Source: an uncultured Bacteroidales bacterium (lineage in GTDB: Bacteria; Bacteroidota; Bacteroidia; Bacteroidales; Muribaculaceae). From it: DNA of 64,000 nucleotides. The translations under genes and the position numbers were made by a program. Where the stretch lies: assembly GCA_902781045.1 (NCBI GenBank), contig CACZHT010000014.1, forward strand, positions 1 to 64,000. The letters are read 5' to 3'. Every line of letters begins with the position of its first letter. Position 1 is the stretch's first letter. The notes under the pieces were generated by a model. It was not told the DNA's origin, did not search any database, and was given only the letters and a program-made list of their open reading frames with translations. Positions 46,682-56,800 of the stretch are shown here, in pieces.

Positions 46682-47689
46682 CTACTTGAGGATGACGCTC
46701 ATGCCCGGGCGGAAGTTGTCGATGGGCGACTCGGGACGAGCCTTGACCTCAAACGTCTTGGAATCGTACTGACCGTAAGCCTTGGTGGCCTGCCACACGG
46801 CATAAGTGCCCATGTCATGGACATAGTAGACCTTCATCTTCACATCCTTGAGACCCAGAGCGGGAATGTCAGTGGTGATGACCTTGCCCAAGGGCAAGTC
46901 CTTGAGCATCTCTTCACGCACACTGAACGACACCCACATGTCTTCCATCCGCGCGAGAGACACCACCGGTGCGCCCATAGCCACGAGTTCACCCTCCTGT
47001 GGATAGATCTGCGCCACCTCGCCATCGCATGGTGCCAGCAGATACTGGTCTTCAAGCAGCGACTGCACCTCCATGACTGTGCCCCTAGCTGCGTTGGCCA
47101 TGCTGCGACTGGCGGCCTTGTCCTGGCTCTGCGCTCCGTTGACTGCCATGTCATACTGGCTCTTTGCAGCCTTGACCTGTGCCGAAGCGGCGTCAAACGC
47201 CGCCTTGGCCTCGTCGCGTTTCTGCTCGGTGACAACGCCCTGCTCGTAGAGCGACTGCATGCGCTGATAGGTCTTCTGTGCGATGGTCTCGGCAGCAATG
47301 GCCTGCTGCCACATGTTGTAGGCTCCCTTCTTGATCTCGTCGCGGGTGCCGGCATCCACCTTCTGAGTCTGCGATGCTGCCGCACTGGCCATCTGCTGTG
47401 CCTGATAGAGCTTGGCATCGGCCGTCGAGGAGTAGACCTTAGCGATGGTGTCGCCACGGTGCACCATCTGTCCCTCGGTGACAAAGATGCGCTCGACGCG
47501 GCCCGGCAACTTGCCCGACACGCGCACATGGTCACAGTCGGCCTGCCCTTGAGTGGTGTCCTTGGGTGGCTGCACGAGCACTAGGCCCAGCACGGCAATC
47601 ATGGCCATGGCCACAGCAAAGACTGCAATGGCGGCCAGCAAAGCCCGGTCTTTCTTGCGGACGATGGTCCGCTGTTGGTTGTTTTCCAT
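46682..47689 (-). CDS. HlyD/EmrA family periplasmic adaptor
   Basis: 335 residues. Membrane anchor (~17-40), first lipoyl half (GKLPGRVERIFVTEGQMVHRGDTIAKVYS, ~58-87), a long Ala/Gln-rich coiled-coil hairpin (~90-205), second lipoyl half (LLAPCDGEVAQIYPQEGELVAMGAPVVSLA, ~217-246) and the beta-barrel domain. It bridges the inner-membrane permeases and TolC. It is followed by the permeases (83-bp spacer) and preceded by tolC (110-bp spacer). Confidence 0.9.
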   Translation of the reverse strand: MENNQQRTIVRKKDRALLAAIAVFAVAMAMIAVLGLVLVQPPKDTTQGQADCDHVRVSGKLPGRVERIFVTEGQMVHRGDTIAKVYSSTADAKLYQAQQMASAAASQTQKVDAGTRDEIKKGAYNMWQQAIAAETIAQKTYQRMQSLYEQGVVTEQKRDEAKAAFDAASAQVKAAKSQYDMAVNGAQSQDKAASRSMANAARGTVMEVQSLLEDQYLLAPCDGEVAQIYPQEGELVAMGAPVVSLARMEDMWVSFSVREEMLKDLPLGKVITTDIPALGLKDVKMKVYYVHDMGTYAVWQATKAYGQYDSKTFEVKARPESPIDNFRPGMSVILK

Positions 47690-47799
47690 TTCTGTATTTT
47701 AATTGAAAGTAGTTCGGTGGTTTAATTTAGTCAAGTGTTAAAGTCGCCACGTTGGCCTGACAAATAAGTGACATTGTGCGCAATGGGCATCGAGCGAAG

Positions 47800-49233
47800 T
47801 TAGCGCAGCGGCTCGCCCAAGACCTTGCTCAGGTAGGTGTCACACAAGCGGACATCGATTTCGGCATCGATTTTCTCGCTGTTGGCCATGAGCCATGCGG
47901 TCTGTGCGGTCATCACGTCATCGCTGGTGCCCACTCCTTCCTTGAATGCCACCTGCGCCACACGCAGGTTCTCATTGGCCTTGTCCAAGTTGGCCTTGGT
48001 GGCACTGTAAGTCTTCAGTGCCTCCTGATAACGGAAATTGGCCTGATTGACCTGGAGTGTCACTTTCTCTTGCACGTCGGCCAGTTCAAGTCGCTTGGCC
48101 TTGGCTTCGGCCTCGGCCTGCCGCACCTTGCTTCTCAGTGCCCCACCATGCCAGATGGGCACACGCACCATCGCTCCGACACTGAACGCCAGGCCAAAGC
48201 GATTTTTGAAGCCATTGTAGCTGTTGGGGTTGGTGGCATGATAGGCACCGAAAGCGGCCACCTGTGGCAGCATCTCGCTACGTGCCACCTTGACCTTCTG
48301 GTCGTAGACCTCGGTAGCCAGTCTCAGGGCACGGATGTCGTTGCGTCGCTCATAGACCTGGCTCATGTCGAAGGCGGCAGGACGCAGCGACTCGTCGGCC
48401 ACCGTCTCGCGGTCTTCGTCCACCAGGTGCAGGTCGCTGTCGACGGGCAGTCCGCACAGCTGCGCCAGCAGCATGCGCGACAAGGTCAACCCATTGTCCA
48501 CCTTTGTCAGTGCCACCTGAGCCTCATTGAGCTTGACGTCGACCGAGAGCAACGTGGCGCGTGTGGCCACTCCCTCGTTTAGCATCTTGTTGACGTCGCG
48601 CTGCAGCGACTGCAGCAGGTCGACATAGCTCTTCGCCAGGCGCTGCTTGGCCTTGAGCGATACCACCTGCCAATAGGCAGCATCGACATCGTAGATGACA
48701 TCCTGCGCCTTGTTGTCACGCATCGACCGCGCAATCTCCTCGGCATACCGGGTGATTGCGTTCATTGCTTTGATTTTTCCCCCCATATAGATGGGTTGTG
48801 TGATGGTCACCGCCCCGGCCATGATGTTGTGTATATTATAGGTCATGGCACTCTTGGGCAACAGCGCCACCTGTTGCGGGATGGGCTGGCCATTGTTGAG
48901 GATAGGTTCGCCCGTCACGGGATTGGTAACGACATTGAAGTCATATCCCTGCTTCTCAAGGTTGAATGTCTTGACCGGCAACAAAGCATCCTGTTCGATG
49001 AGCGATACTTTCTTCTGATTATATAAATAGGTGGCCTGGAAATCAATGTTGGGCAGATAGGCTGCATGAGCTTCCTGCCGCTGATAACCGGCCTTCTCTA
49101 TCTCTAAGTCGGCACGTCTGATTTCCTTGTTGTTACGCAAGGCCATGGTGCGGCACGAATCAAGCGACACAACAGGCTGTGCCACAGCAGTCAACATTCC
49201 CAACAAGGTGCAGATTGTCAGAATTCTTCGCAT
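47800..49233 (-). CDS. TolC family outer membrane channel
   Basis: 477 residues. Signal peptide 1-18 (cleaved near VAQP), then two OEP repeats of long helices (SLDSCRTMALRNNKEIRRADLEIEKAGYQRQEA and the YERRNDIRALRLATEVYDQKVKVARSEMLPQVAAF segment ~285-320). It is the outer-membrane exit duct for the exporter whose adaptor and permeases follow. The first gene of this four-gene unit; a TACCTTTG element lies 23 nt upstream. Confidence 0.92.
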   Translation of the reverse strand: MRRILTICTLLGMLTAVAQPVVSLDSCRTMALRNNKEIRRADLEIEKAGYQRQEAHAAYLPNIDFQATYLYNQKKVSLIEQDALLPVKTFNLEKQGYDFNVVTNPVTGEPILNNGQPIPQQVALLPKSAMTYNIHNIMAGAVTITQPIYMGGKIKAMNAITRYAEEIARSMRDNKAQDVIYDVDAAYWQVVSLKAKQRLAKSYVDLLQSLQRDVNKMLNEGVATRATLLSVDVKLNEAQVALTKVDNGLTLSRMLLAQLCGLPVDSDLHLVDEDRETVADESLRPAAFDMSQVYERRNDIRALRLATEVYDQKVKVARSEMLPQVAAFGAYHATNPNSYNGFKNRFGLAFSVGAMVRVPIWHGGALRSKVRQAEAEAKAKRLELADVQEKVTLQVNQANFRYQEALKTYSATKANLDKANENLRVAQVAFKEGVGTSDDVMTAQTAWLMANSEKIDAEIDVRLCDTYLSKVLGEPLR

Positions 49234-49255
49234 ATTTCATTGAAATTACAAAGTG

Positions 49256-49263
49256 CAAAGGTA
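49256..49263 (-). promoter_or_regulatory. Putative -7 promoter element of the tolC-hlyD-permease unit
   Basis: Reads TACCTTTG on the minus strand, 23 nt before the tolC start at 49233. No convincing -33 box is visible. Confidence 0.5.
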
Positions 49264-49328
49264 GGCAAAAAAGATAAACCATCGGACGACAAGCGAAAAA
49301 AAGACCACACCTATCGAAATCCAGAACA

Positions 49329-49508
49329 CTACCTATCCCAATCGTCCATCTCCAACTCGCCGTTGGTCAGAGCCCGTTCATTGTCCATGTCGGCTCCACT
49401 CACCTCGTCGTCCATGAGCATAACGTAATTCTGGTCGACACACGCTGTGGCAATGCACACCAATGTCGCACACATCATGATAATTCTTATCGCTTGCTTC
49501 AGTTTCAT
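49329..49508 (-). CDS. Small lipoprotein-like ORF
   Basis: 59 residues: MKLKQAIRIIMM start, a hydrophobic segment, a possible lipobox CIATAC with Cys at residue 23, then a short acidic tail (LMDDEVSGADMDNERALTNGELEMDD). The positive N-terminus, hydrophobic core and small residue before Cys suggest an exported lipoprotein. It lies between tolC and porU. A TAACTTTG element at 49513-49520 on the same strand is only 5 nt from its ATG, so the promoter may give a leaderless mRNA or the start may be further on. I know of no homologue, so it could be a chance frame. Confidence 0.45.
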   Translation of the reverse strand: MKLKQAIRIIMMCATLVCIATACVDQNYVMLMDDEVSGADMDNERALTNGELEMDDWDR

Positions 49509-49512
49509 GGTG

Positions 49513-49520
49513 CAAAGTTA
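49513..49520 (-). promoter_or_regulatory. Putative -7 promoter element of the 59-residue ORF
   Basis: Reads TAACTTTG on the minus strand, a perfect TAnnTTTG. Its 4-nt gap from the ORF start is unusually short. Confidence 0.35.
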
Positions 49521-49689
49521 CACATTTTGGCCCGTACAGCAAGTAGAAAATGCCACAAAACAGGGCCAGCAAGGATTTGTGCCAATTATTTAAGTTTTTT
49601 TAATGAAGTCCTTGGGCATTTGGCAGACGAGGCAATAAAATGGCGCACACTGCGTTTTTCTAGATAAAAAGCATATCAAGACATCGACT

Positions 49690-52600
49690 ATGACTTGCAT
49701 CAAACATATATTGTTGAGAGTCACGATGGCTGCAGCGGCGCTGACCTGCTGCAGCTATCCTGGCATGGCACTGACCAACACCCACTTTGCCGACACGTCT
49801 CGGCTGGCCAACGGACGGTGGGTCAAGATTGAGGTGTCGCAGAGCGGCATCCATCAGATTACAGCCGACGAGGCACGTGCATGGGGCTTGGGCGACCTGA
49901 GCCGCGTCCACGTCTTCGGCATGGGCGGCCAGCCGTTGAGCGAGAAACTGAGCGAGGACGTGCCCGACGACCTGCCACAGTTGCCCGTGGTGCGCACCGA
50001 GGGAAAGCTACTGTTCTATGCCCAGGGCGTGACCAGCTGGAGCAACGACAACGGTATGGAATTTGTGCCCGTACAGCACCCCTACAGTTCCAAGGCCTAC
50101 TATTTTCTGACCGATGACAGCCGCTACAGCGACTTGCCCTTGACCCCCGTGGGCGACACTCCTCACGGCACAATCGTGAGCACATTCACCGAGCATCTGG
50201 CCCACGAGGTCGACCTGGTCAACCCCGCATCAAGCGGTCGCGTCTATCTGGGCGAAGACTTCACCGCCACATCGCAGCAGAGCTTCAGCTTCGACCTGGC
50301 GGGCAAGATGGCCGATACCGAGGTCAACGTGCTGAGCATCATGGGTGTGAAGCAATCCACCGGCACCGCCAAAGTCACCTTTCAGTACAACAGCACCAAC
50401 GTGGCCAGCACCAGCAACGACCAGATTAGCGGCCGGAGCAGCGATGATGCCTACCAGCAGATTATCAGCAAGAAGACACTGGACCTGGGCGACAACAACG
50501 CCTTGAGCTACAGCATCAAGTTCAGCACAACCGGTGCCCCATCGCTGGCCCGGCTCGACTACATTGCTGTCAACTATACCCGCCGTCTGGCTCTTGACCA
50601 GGGGCAATTGTGCTTCGACATGACCCACCCGACCACCAACCTGCAACTGCATGTGGACGGCACGGGCAGCGGCAGTGTGGTGATGGACGTGACCAAGCCC
50701 TGGAATCCCCAGGTGCTCACCAGCCAGCATGACGGCAGCACATTGAGCTTCTCGCCGCTGGCCTCAGGGCAGCGCCGCTATGTGGTGTTCAGCCCGGGCG
50801 GCACGTTTGCTCGCCCCACCTACGTCGGCCAGATAGCCAACCAGAACCTGCACAGCGAGCCCGTGCCCGACATGGTCATCATCACTCCCAGCGAGTATCG
50901 CGAGCAGGCCCTGCGCATCGCCGCACTGCACGAGACGGTCGACAGTATGCGCGTGCTGGTGGTCAACGATGGAGAGGTTTACAATGAATTCTCGGGCGGC
51001 GTGCCCGATGCCATGGCCTACCGCATGTTGTGCAAGATGTTCTATGACCGCAGCCAGCAGAGCACAAGCCACAAGCTGGGTTACTTGCTGCTGCTGGGCA
51101 AGGGCACCTTTGACAACCGCCAGATCATGGGTAGCATCCGCGCGCTCAATGCACCGATGCTGCTCACCTGGCAGAGCGCAGTGAGCCATAGCCACAGCAA
51201 CACCTACACGACCGACGACTACTTCGGCACCCTGGCCGATGACACCGGGCCAAACATTGCGAGCTGTCCGTTGGACATCTCGGTGGGGCGCATGACCGTC
51301 AAGAGTGTGGCCGAGGCCAAGGTCGTTGTCGACAAACTCATCGACTATGTCACCAAGCCCGACTATGGGTGGTGGAAAAACAATGCGCTCATCGTGGCCG
51401 ATGACGGCAACCAAGGCATCCACATGGAGCAGGCCGAGGACGTGATCGCGGCCATGCGCTCCAACGGTGGCAACGACATGGTGTATAACCGTGTCTACCT
51501 GGATGCGTTCAATGGTGTGAGCAGTGGTGCCAAGCGCACCTATCCTGACGCCAACACCAAGCACTACAACGCCCTGCGCAACGGTGTGCTGTGGTGGAAC
51601 TACACGGGTCACTCGGGCCCACACGCGATGACCGACAATGGCCTGCTGCGCCATGTGGACCTCGACACCAAGTTCTACTACAAGCACCTGCCGGTGCTCT
51701 ATGCCGCCACGTGCGACTTCAACCAGTTTGACGGCAGCGAGGAGTGCGGCGGCGAGACCCTGTTCCTGAATCCCCGAGGCGGTGTGATAGCCCTAGTGTG
51801 CCCCCCGCGCCCGGTGCTGATTAGCGGCAATGGCCCGCTCAACGCCAATGTGGGCAAGTATGTCTTCTCGCGTGACGAGCACGGCAAAGCACGCCGGCTG
51901 GGCGACATCGTGCGTCTGGGCAAGAACGACTCGCCTCGCGAGAGCAACCGCCTGCGCTACTTTGTGGTGGGTGACCCTGCCATGCGTCTGGCTCTGCCCG
52001 ACCACCGCATCAGCATTGAGTCGATCGAGGGCGCTCAGGAGTTCACCCAGGCCGGGTGGCCGGTGTTCCACGGCCGGCAGACAATGACCGTGACCGGAGC
52101 CATCACCGACAACGACGGCAACCCACTGCCCAACTTCAACGGCACACTCACCACCGAGCTATATGACTATGAGCAGTCAATCACCACCCACGGCTATGGC
52201 GACAAGGATGATGGCAGCGACGGAGAGCGGGTCACCTACCTTGACCGCACCAACAAGCTGGCGGTGAGCATCGACTCGGTGCGCGCCGGCCGGTTCACCT
52301 GCCGCATCGTGCTTCCGACCGAGGTGCTTCCACGTGACAACGCCAACGGCGACTCGGTGCTGTATGACAACTTCAGCCCATCGCTGCTCAACATGTATGC
52401 CTCCAGCCCGTCCGACTCATGCGAGGCCCGTGGCAGCAACGAGGAGTTTATCATTTATGGCTACGACGACACGGCAGCCACCGACACCATCGGCCCGACC
52501 ATCCACTACCTGGGGCTGAACAGCGAGAACTTTGCCAACGGCGACAAGGTCAACGAGTCGCCACTGGTCATTGCCAACATCAGCGACAACAACGGCATCA

Positions 52601-53151
52601 ACTACTCCAACGCCGGCATCGGCCACACGATGACGCTGACCCTGGACGGGAACACGACCTTCAGCAACATGACCGACCACTTCACTCCCCGGTCGACCGC
52701 CAGCGGTGCGTCAGGTACGCTGAGCTATGCGCTGAGCGACCTGTCAGAGGGCGAACACACCCTGCGGCTGCGTGTGTGGGACGTGTATAACAACTCCAGC
52801 GAGCGCACGGTCCACTTCACTGTGGTCAAGGGCTTGAAGCCCGAAATCTTTGAGGTCTACTGCGCGGGCAACCCAGCCAGCACACAGACAACATTCTACG
52901 TCAAGCACAATCGCCCCGATGCCATCCTGACCGTTGGCATTGAGGTCTACGACCTGATGGGCCGTCTGGTGTGGCGCACCCGTCAGAGCGGCGTGAGCGA
53001 CACCTACACTTCGTTCCCTGTGACTTGGAACCTTCATGACATGGGCGGACGCCGGGTGCCTCGGGGCATCTATGTCTACCGTGCCGTCATTTCGACCGAC
53101 GGCATGCAGGAGGCCACCAAGAGCAAGAAGCTGGCTGTCACAGCGCAGTAA
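49690..53151 (+). CDS. porU: T9SS sortase PorU, C25 cysteine peptidase
   Basis: 1153 residues, close to the length of known PorU (~1158). PorU removes the C-terminal sorting domain of T9SS cargo and joins the product to A-LPS on the cell surface, with PorV. Layout: signal peptide (~1-27), N-terminal strand-rich region with NGRWVKIEVSQSGIHQIT and FYAQGVTSW (~35-150), C25 catalytic core (~430-760) with His641 in TGHSG and Cys675 in AATCDF, an Ig-like/PorU-C region, and a typical CTD ending EATKSKKLAVTAQ. Both catalytic residues are intact. I judge this copy the orthologue because of the C-terminus. It differs from the paralogues at the loop after the Cys (IALVCPPRPVLIS). Confidence 0.85.
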   Translation: MTCIKHILLRVTMAAAALTCCSYPGMALTNTHFADTSRLANGRWVKIEVSQSGIHQITADEARAWGLGDLSRVHVFGMGGQPLSEKLSEDVPDDLPQLPVVRTEGKLLFYAQGVTSWSNDNGMEFVPVQHPYSSKAYYFLTDDSRYSDLPLTPVGDTPHGTIVSTFTEHLAHEVDLVNPASSGRVYLGEDFTATSQQSFSFDLAGKMADTEVNVLSIMGVKQSTGTAKVTFQYNSTNVASTSNDQISGRSSDDAYQQIISKKTLDLGDNNALSYSIKFSTTGAPSLARLDYIAVNYTRRLALDQGQLCFDMTHPTTNLQLHVDGTGSGSVVMDVTKPWNPQVLTSQHDGSTLSFSPLASGQRRYVVFSPGGTFARPTYVGQIANQNLHSEPVPDMVIITPSEYREQALRIAALHETVDSMRVLVVNDGEVYNEFSGGVPDAMAYRMLCKMFYDRSQQSTSHKLGYLLLLGKGTFDNRQIMGSIRALNAPMLLTWQSAVSHSHSNTYTTDDYFGTLADDTGPNIASCPLDISVGRMTVKSVAEAKVVVDKLIDYVTKPDYGWWKNNALIVADDGNQGIHMEQAEDVIAAMRSNGGNDMVYNRVYLDAFNGVSSGAKRTYPDANTKHYNALRNGVLWWNYTGHSGPHAMTDNGLLRHVDLDTKFYYKHLPVLYAATCDFNQFDGSEECGGETLFLNPRGGVIALVCPPRPVLISGNGPLNANVGKYVFSRDEHGKARRLGDIVRLGKNDSPRESNRLRYFVVGDPAMRLALPDHRISIESIEGAQEFTQAGWPVFHGRQTMTVTGAITDNDGNPLPNFNGTLTTELYDYEQSITTHGYGDKDDGSDGERVTYLDRTNKLAVSIDSVRAGRFTCRIVLPTEVLPRDNANGDSVLYDNFSPSLLNMYASSPSDSCEARGSNEEFIIYGYDDTAATDTIGPTIHYLGLNSENFANGDKVNESPLVIANISDNNGINYSNAGIGHTMTLTLDGNTTFSNMTDHFTPRSTASGASGTLSYALSDLSEGEHTLRLRVWDVYNNSSERTVHFTVVKGLKPEIFEVYCAGNPASTQTTFYVKHNRPDAILTVGIEVYDLMGRLVWRTRQSGVSDTYTSFPVTWNLHDMGGRRVPRGIYVYRAVISTDGMQEATKSKKLAVTAQ

Positions 53152-53207
53152 ATGTGGATTTAATTCTTTTTTGACAAAAAAATTGCTTGTGATTAAAGAA
53201 ATTATCG

Positions 53208-53215
53208 TACATTTG
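53208..53215 (+). promoter_or_regulatory. Putative promoter of the FAH-like/C25 operon
   Basis: TACATTTG (TAnnTTTG) 41 nt before the ATG at 53257; TTG triplets at 53183-53185 and 53187-53189 lie 22 and 18 nt upstream, so this is the best-formed Bacteroidetes promoter in the window. It lies in the 105-bp gap after porU. Confidence 0.6.
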
Positions 53216-53256
53216 CAGCTTGATGATTCTGCTTCATCTGAAGCGAGAAGTGTCCA

Positions 53257-53817
53257 ATGAAAGTGTTGGTGAAATATGGCCTGTCTCCAGCCGCCGGCAT
53301 CGACTTGCTGGCCGACTCGTCCATCCAGCCCAGTGGCCGTCCCCTGTTCATCCCCGACTGGGCCGGCCAGATGACAGGAACACTGGCAGTGGCGGTGCGC
53401 ATTGGGCGGCTGGGCAAGTGCATCGCGCCACGGTTTGCCACGCGCTACTGGGATGCTGTGACGGGGTGCGTGATTACCCGAGGCACAGACATCCATGGGC
53501 CGTTGCCTGGCCAGCAGACGCCAAGCCGCATCCATGACGGTGCCCTGCTGCTGGGTCAGATGCAGCCGCGCGAGGTCATCGACACGCCCGGGGCGGCACT
53601 ATGCTGGACAACCGACGGACAGCCCATCGGGCAAATGCCCCTGCCGGCTGTGAGCCAGGTGGTCAATGCCACCTTGAGCCAGTTGAGCCAGTACATGACG
53701 CTGAAGATGGGCGACCTGCTGTGCCTGTGCAGCACCGTCGTCCAGCCGTTGCACATCGGCTCCACCACAGTGGTGAGCCTGAACGGCAGCCCCTTGCTCA
53801 CGACCAAGATAAAATAA
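53257..53817 (+). CDS. Fumarylacetoacetate-hydrolase-like protein lacking metal ligands
   Basis: 186 residues. It resembles the ~205-residue Bacteroidales FAH proteins: SIQPSGRPLFIPDW, VAVRIGRLGKCIAPRFATRYWDAVTG, then SQYMTLKMGDLL. The metal-binding E-x-E of the family (normally just before VxxIGxxGK, ETELVVRI in Bacteroides) reads GTLAVAV here; the ligand Asp in the next motif (DFTARDLQ) reads VITRGTD; and the TGTPxGVGP loop near the end is replaced by CSTVVQPL. So it is probably catalytically dead, or changed in function. It precedes the next C25 gene by 41 bp. In P. gingivalis an FAH gene lies directly before porU (from memory), so the placement is meaningful. Confidence 0.6.
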   Translation: MKVLVKYGLSPAAGIDLLADSSIQPSGRPLFIPDWAGQMTGTLAVAVRIGRLGKCIAPRFATRYWDAVTGCVITRGTDIHGPLPGQQTPSRIHDGALLLGQMQPREVIDTPGAALCWTTDGQPIGQMPLPAVSQVVNATLSQLSQYMTLKMGDLLCLCSTVVQPLHIGSTTVVSLNGSPLLTTKIK

Positions 53818-53858
53818 GAACTCGCAAACATAACAGAAAATTAAGCACGACAATAACC

Positions 53859-56800
53859 ATGCGCAAGAAATTTAACCTGAGCCTCCTGGTCACTGCAGTC
53901 CTGGCGATGAATATCATGCCAGGCCATGCCTTTTCGCCCGACAGGTTCGCCAACAAGTCAATCCTGTCGACCGGCAAGTGGGTCAAGATAGCCATCCCTG
54001 CCGACGGAATCTACCAAATCACCGCCGAACAGTTGAGCCAGATGGGGTTTGGCGACCCCAGTCAGGTGCAAATCTACGGCCAGGGTGGTCATGCTATCTC
54101 CGAGGTGCTGAGTGCCAACTTCATCGACGACCTGACCGCCGTGCCCATCACCGTGAGCCACGACAAGGTCATCTTCTATGCTCAGGGCACCGTGGGAAAG
54201 GTGATGCGAAATGCGTCAACCTCATGGCCATACTATACGCGCACCCGCAACGCCTATGCCAACCAAGGCTACTATTTCATCACTGAGACTACCAGCCAAC
54301 GCCGGGTCAACACCCAGGCAGCCCTGCAACCCGGAACCACCCAAGTGACCAGCAGCTATGACATGATTCTGCACGAGTCAGAACTGACCTCGCTCGGCTT
54401 GACCGGAAAGGACCTGATGGGTGAGTCGATACTCAAGGACACGGTTCACATCCCCTGCAAGATGCCCAACCGCTGCGACAGTGCCATCGTGTTCTCAATC
54501 AGGGCTGCGGCCCATGCCTCGCAGGCTCGGGTCTACACCTACGCCTCGTTCACCACCCGCGACACAACCGTGAGCCTGGACTTCACCGCCGATGAGAGCA
54601 CCATCTGGTATGTCGAAAAAGATGATGTGCAGCGCCACTTCAACCCTGCGCTTCCCACCCGGGTCTTCAACATCGATGAAACCGCCGACAGTGGCATCCT
54701 GAACATCTGGCTCTACAACAAATCGGGAGTCCCTGTCAAACTGGCAAACCTCGACTATGCCACCGTGACCTATAAGCACACCAATAGCTATGCCAGCCAG
54801 GAAGCCAGTAGCTTCAACATGGGTTACCCCATGCTGGGCGACACAGTCCAAGTGGTAATGCCCGGAACAGGCAGCGAGACGCTGGTGTGGAATGTCACCA
54901 ACCCCTTGAACGTAACCCAGATGAACCTGTCGGCAGTGGTCGACGGCCAGGGTCAGACAGTGGGCATGGGATTCACGCCCGGCCAGTGCAGCTCGCCCAC
55001 CGAGTTTGTGGCTTTCAACCCCTCGCTCACGCTCAACGAGATTTCGGGCTTTGAACCCGTGGCCAACCAGAACCTGCACGGCCTGTCGACACCCGACATG
55101 CTGATTGTGACCAATGCCTACTTCATGCCCGAAGCCGAGCGTTTGGCCCAGATGCACCGCGACCATGACGGCATGACGGTGCATGTGGTCGATCAGGAGC
55201 AGGTGTTCAACGAGTTCTCCAGCGGCACGCCCGACGCAATGGGCATACGCCTGCTGTGCAAGATGTTCTATGACCGCAACAGCAGCAAGTTCAAGAACCT
55301 GCTCATGTTCGGGCCGGCAAGCTACGATTTCCGTGGCCTGACCAGCAACAAGGCCAACCGCGTCATCGCCTATGTGAGCAACAACAGTGCCACCGACGAG
55401 GAGAGCTACACCACCGACGACTTCTTCGGTGTCCTGGCCGACAACACCGGCTCAAGCCTGCATGAAGAGAATCTGAACCTGGGCATTGGGCGCATGACAC
55501 CGACCGACCTGGTGCAAGCCCGCCAGAACGTGGACAAAGTCATGCACTATATCCTGGCTCCCGACTATGGTCCCTGGCGCAACCACTACACCCTCTGGGC
55601 CGATGCCGGAACCCAGAGCAACAGGGACGTCGACCTGCACTCGCTGCAGGCCGAACGCATCGGCAACATCATCGAGGACGAGCTGATGGTGCCCATGGTG
55701 ACCGACAAGGCGTATGTCGACATGTTCCCGCGCACCGGCCAAATTTCGGAAGAAGCGCGCCGGCATGTGGCCGAGTCGCTCAGTTCCGGGCAGTACTACG
55801 GCACATACGTCGGACACGCCAACACCAAGTCGCTCACCTCAAGCCGCATGTGGACCCTGGCCAACGTGCTCAATCAGAGCTACGACCACCTGCCCATCTT
55901 CATGACTGCCTGCTGCGACGTGGCCCGCTTCGATGGCAACGACCAGGGCATTGCCGAGATTATGTTCCACCAGCCCAATGGTGGCGCCATAGCACTGCTC
56001 ACCTCGAGCCGCGAGGTCGAAGCGACGCGCAACGACAACCTCAACCAGGCTTTCACCAGGTCGATGTTCAGCTACAACAACACCGGACGCATGACCACAC
56101 TGGGTGAGGCTTACCGCAAAGCCAAGAACCTGATGTTGACACTGCCCAACTCCAAGACTCAGGACAGACTCAACAAGATGTCCTTCTTGCTGCTGGGCGA
56201 CCCGGCCATGGAGGTGAACTACCCCAAGCCGCTGTTCACCATCACCCGGGTTAATGGTGTGGACATGACCGATGCCGCCACCCCTCTTCTGGCACCGATG
56301 CAGCAAGTGACCGTCGAGGCCGAGGTCATGCTTGAGGGAACGAACGAAATCAACACGGCATTCAATGGCGATGCCACCCTGTCAATCTATGACGTGAAGC
56401 AGCTCTACAAACACGCCACATTCACTAGCCTCAGCCTCGAGAACGACTTGTTCTATCCGCGCGACCTGCTGGTCGAGGTGCAAGGCCGAGTGACCGGGGG
56501 GCGCTTCACCGGCACTGCCGTGATGCCACGATACATCAAGGCCAAGGCCGGCGAGCAACTCGCCATCCACGTCTATGCCCACCAAGACAACAGCGACCAG
56601 ATGGTCAACGGAGCCACCACACAGGTCAAAGCCGAGACCTATGACCCCGAGATTGCCGTTCAGGACAATGCCGCGCCGGTCATCGAAACCATGTATCTCA
56701 ATGAGCTGAAAGCGTTTGAACAAGGGGTTGCCGTTGCGGCCAACTCGACCCTGCACGTAACCGCCACCGACGATGTGGCATTCAACAACCAGAGCATGGG

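Noticed and set aside
53601..53858. Extended N-terminus of the second C25 gene.
   Set aside because: The extension overlaps the FAH-like gene in another phase and lacks a signal peptide; the ATG at 53859 starts a clear signal.
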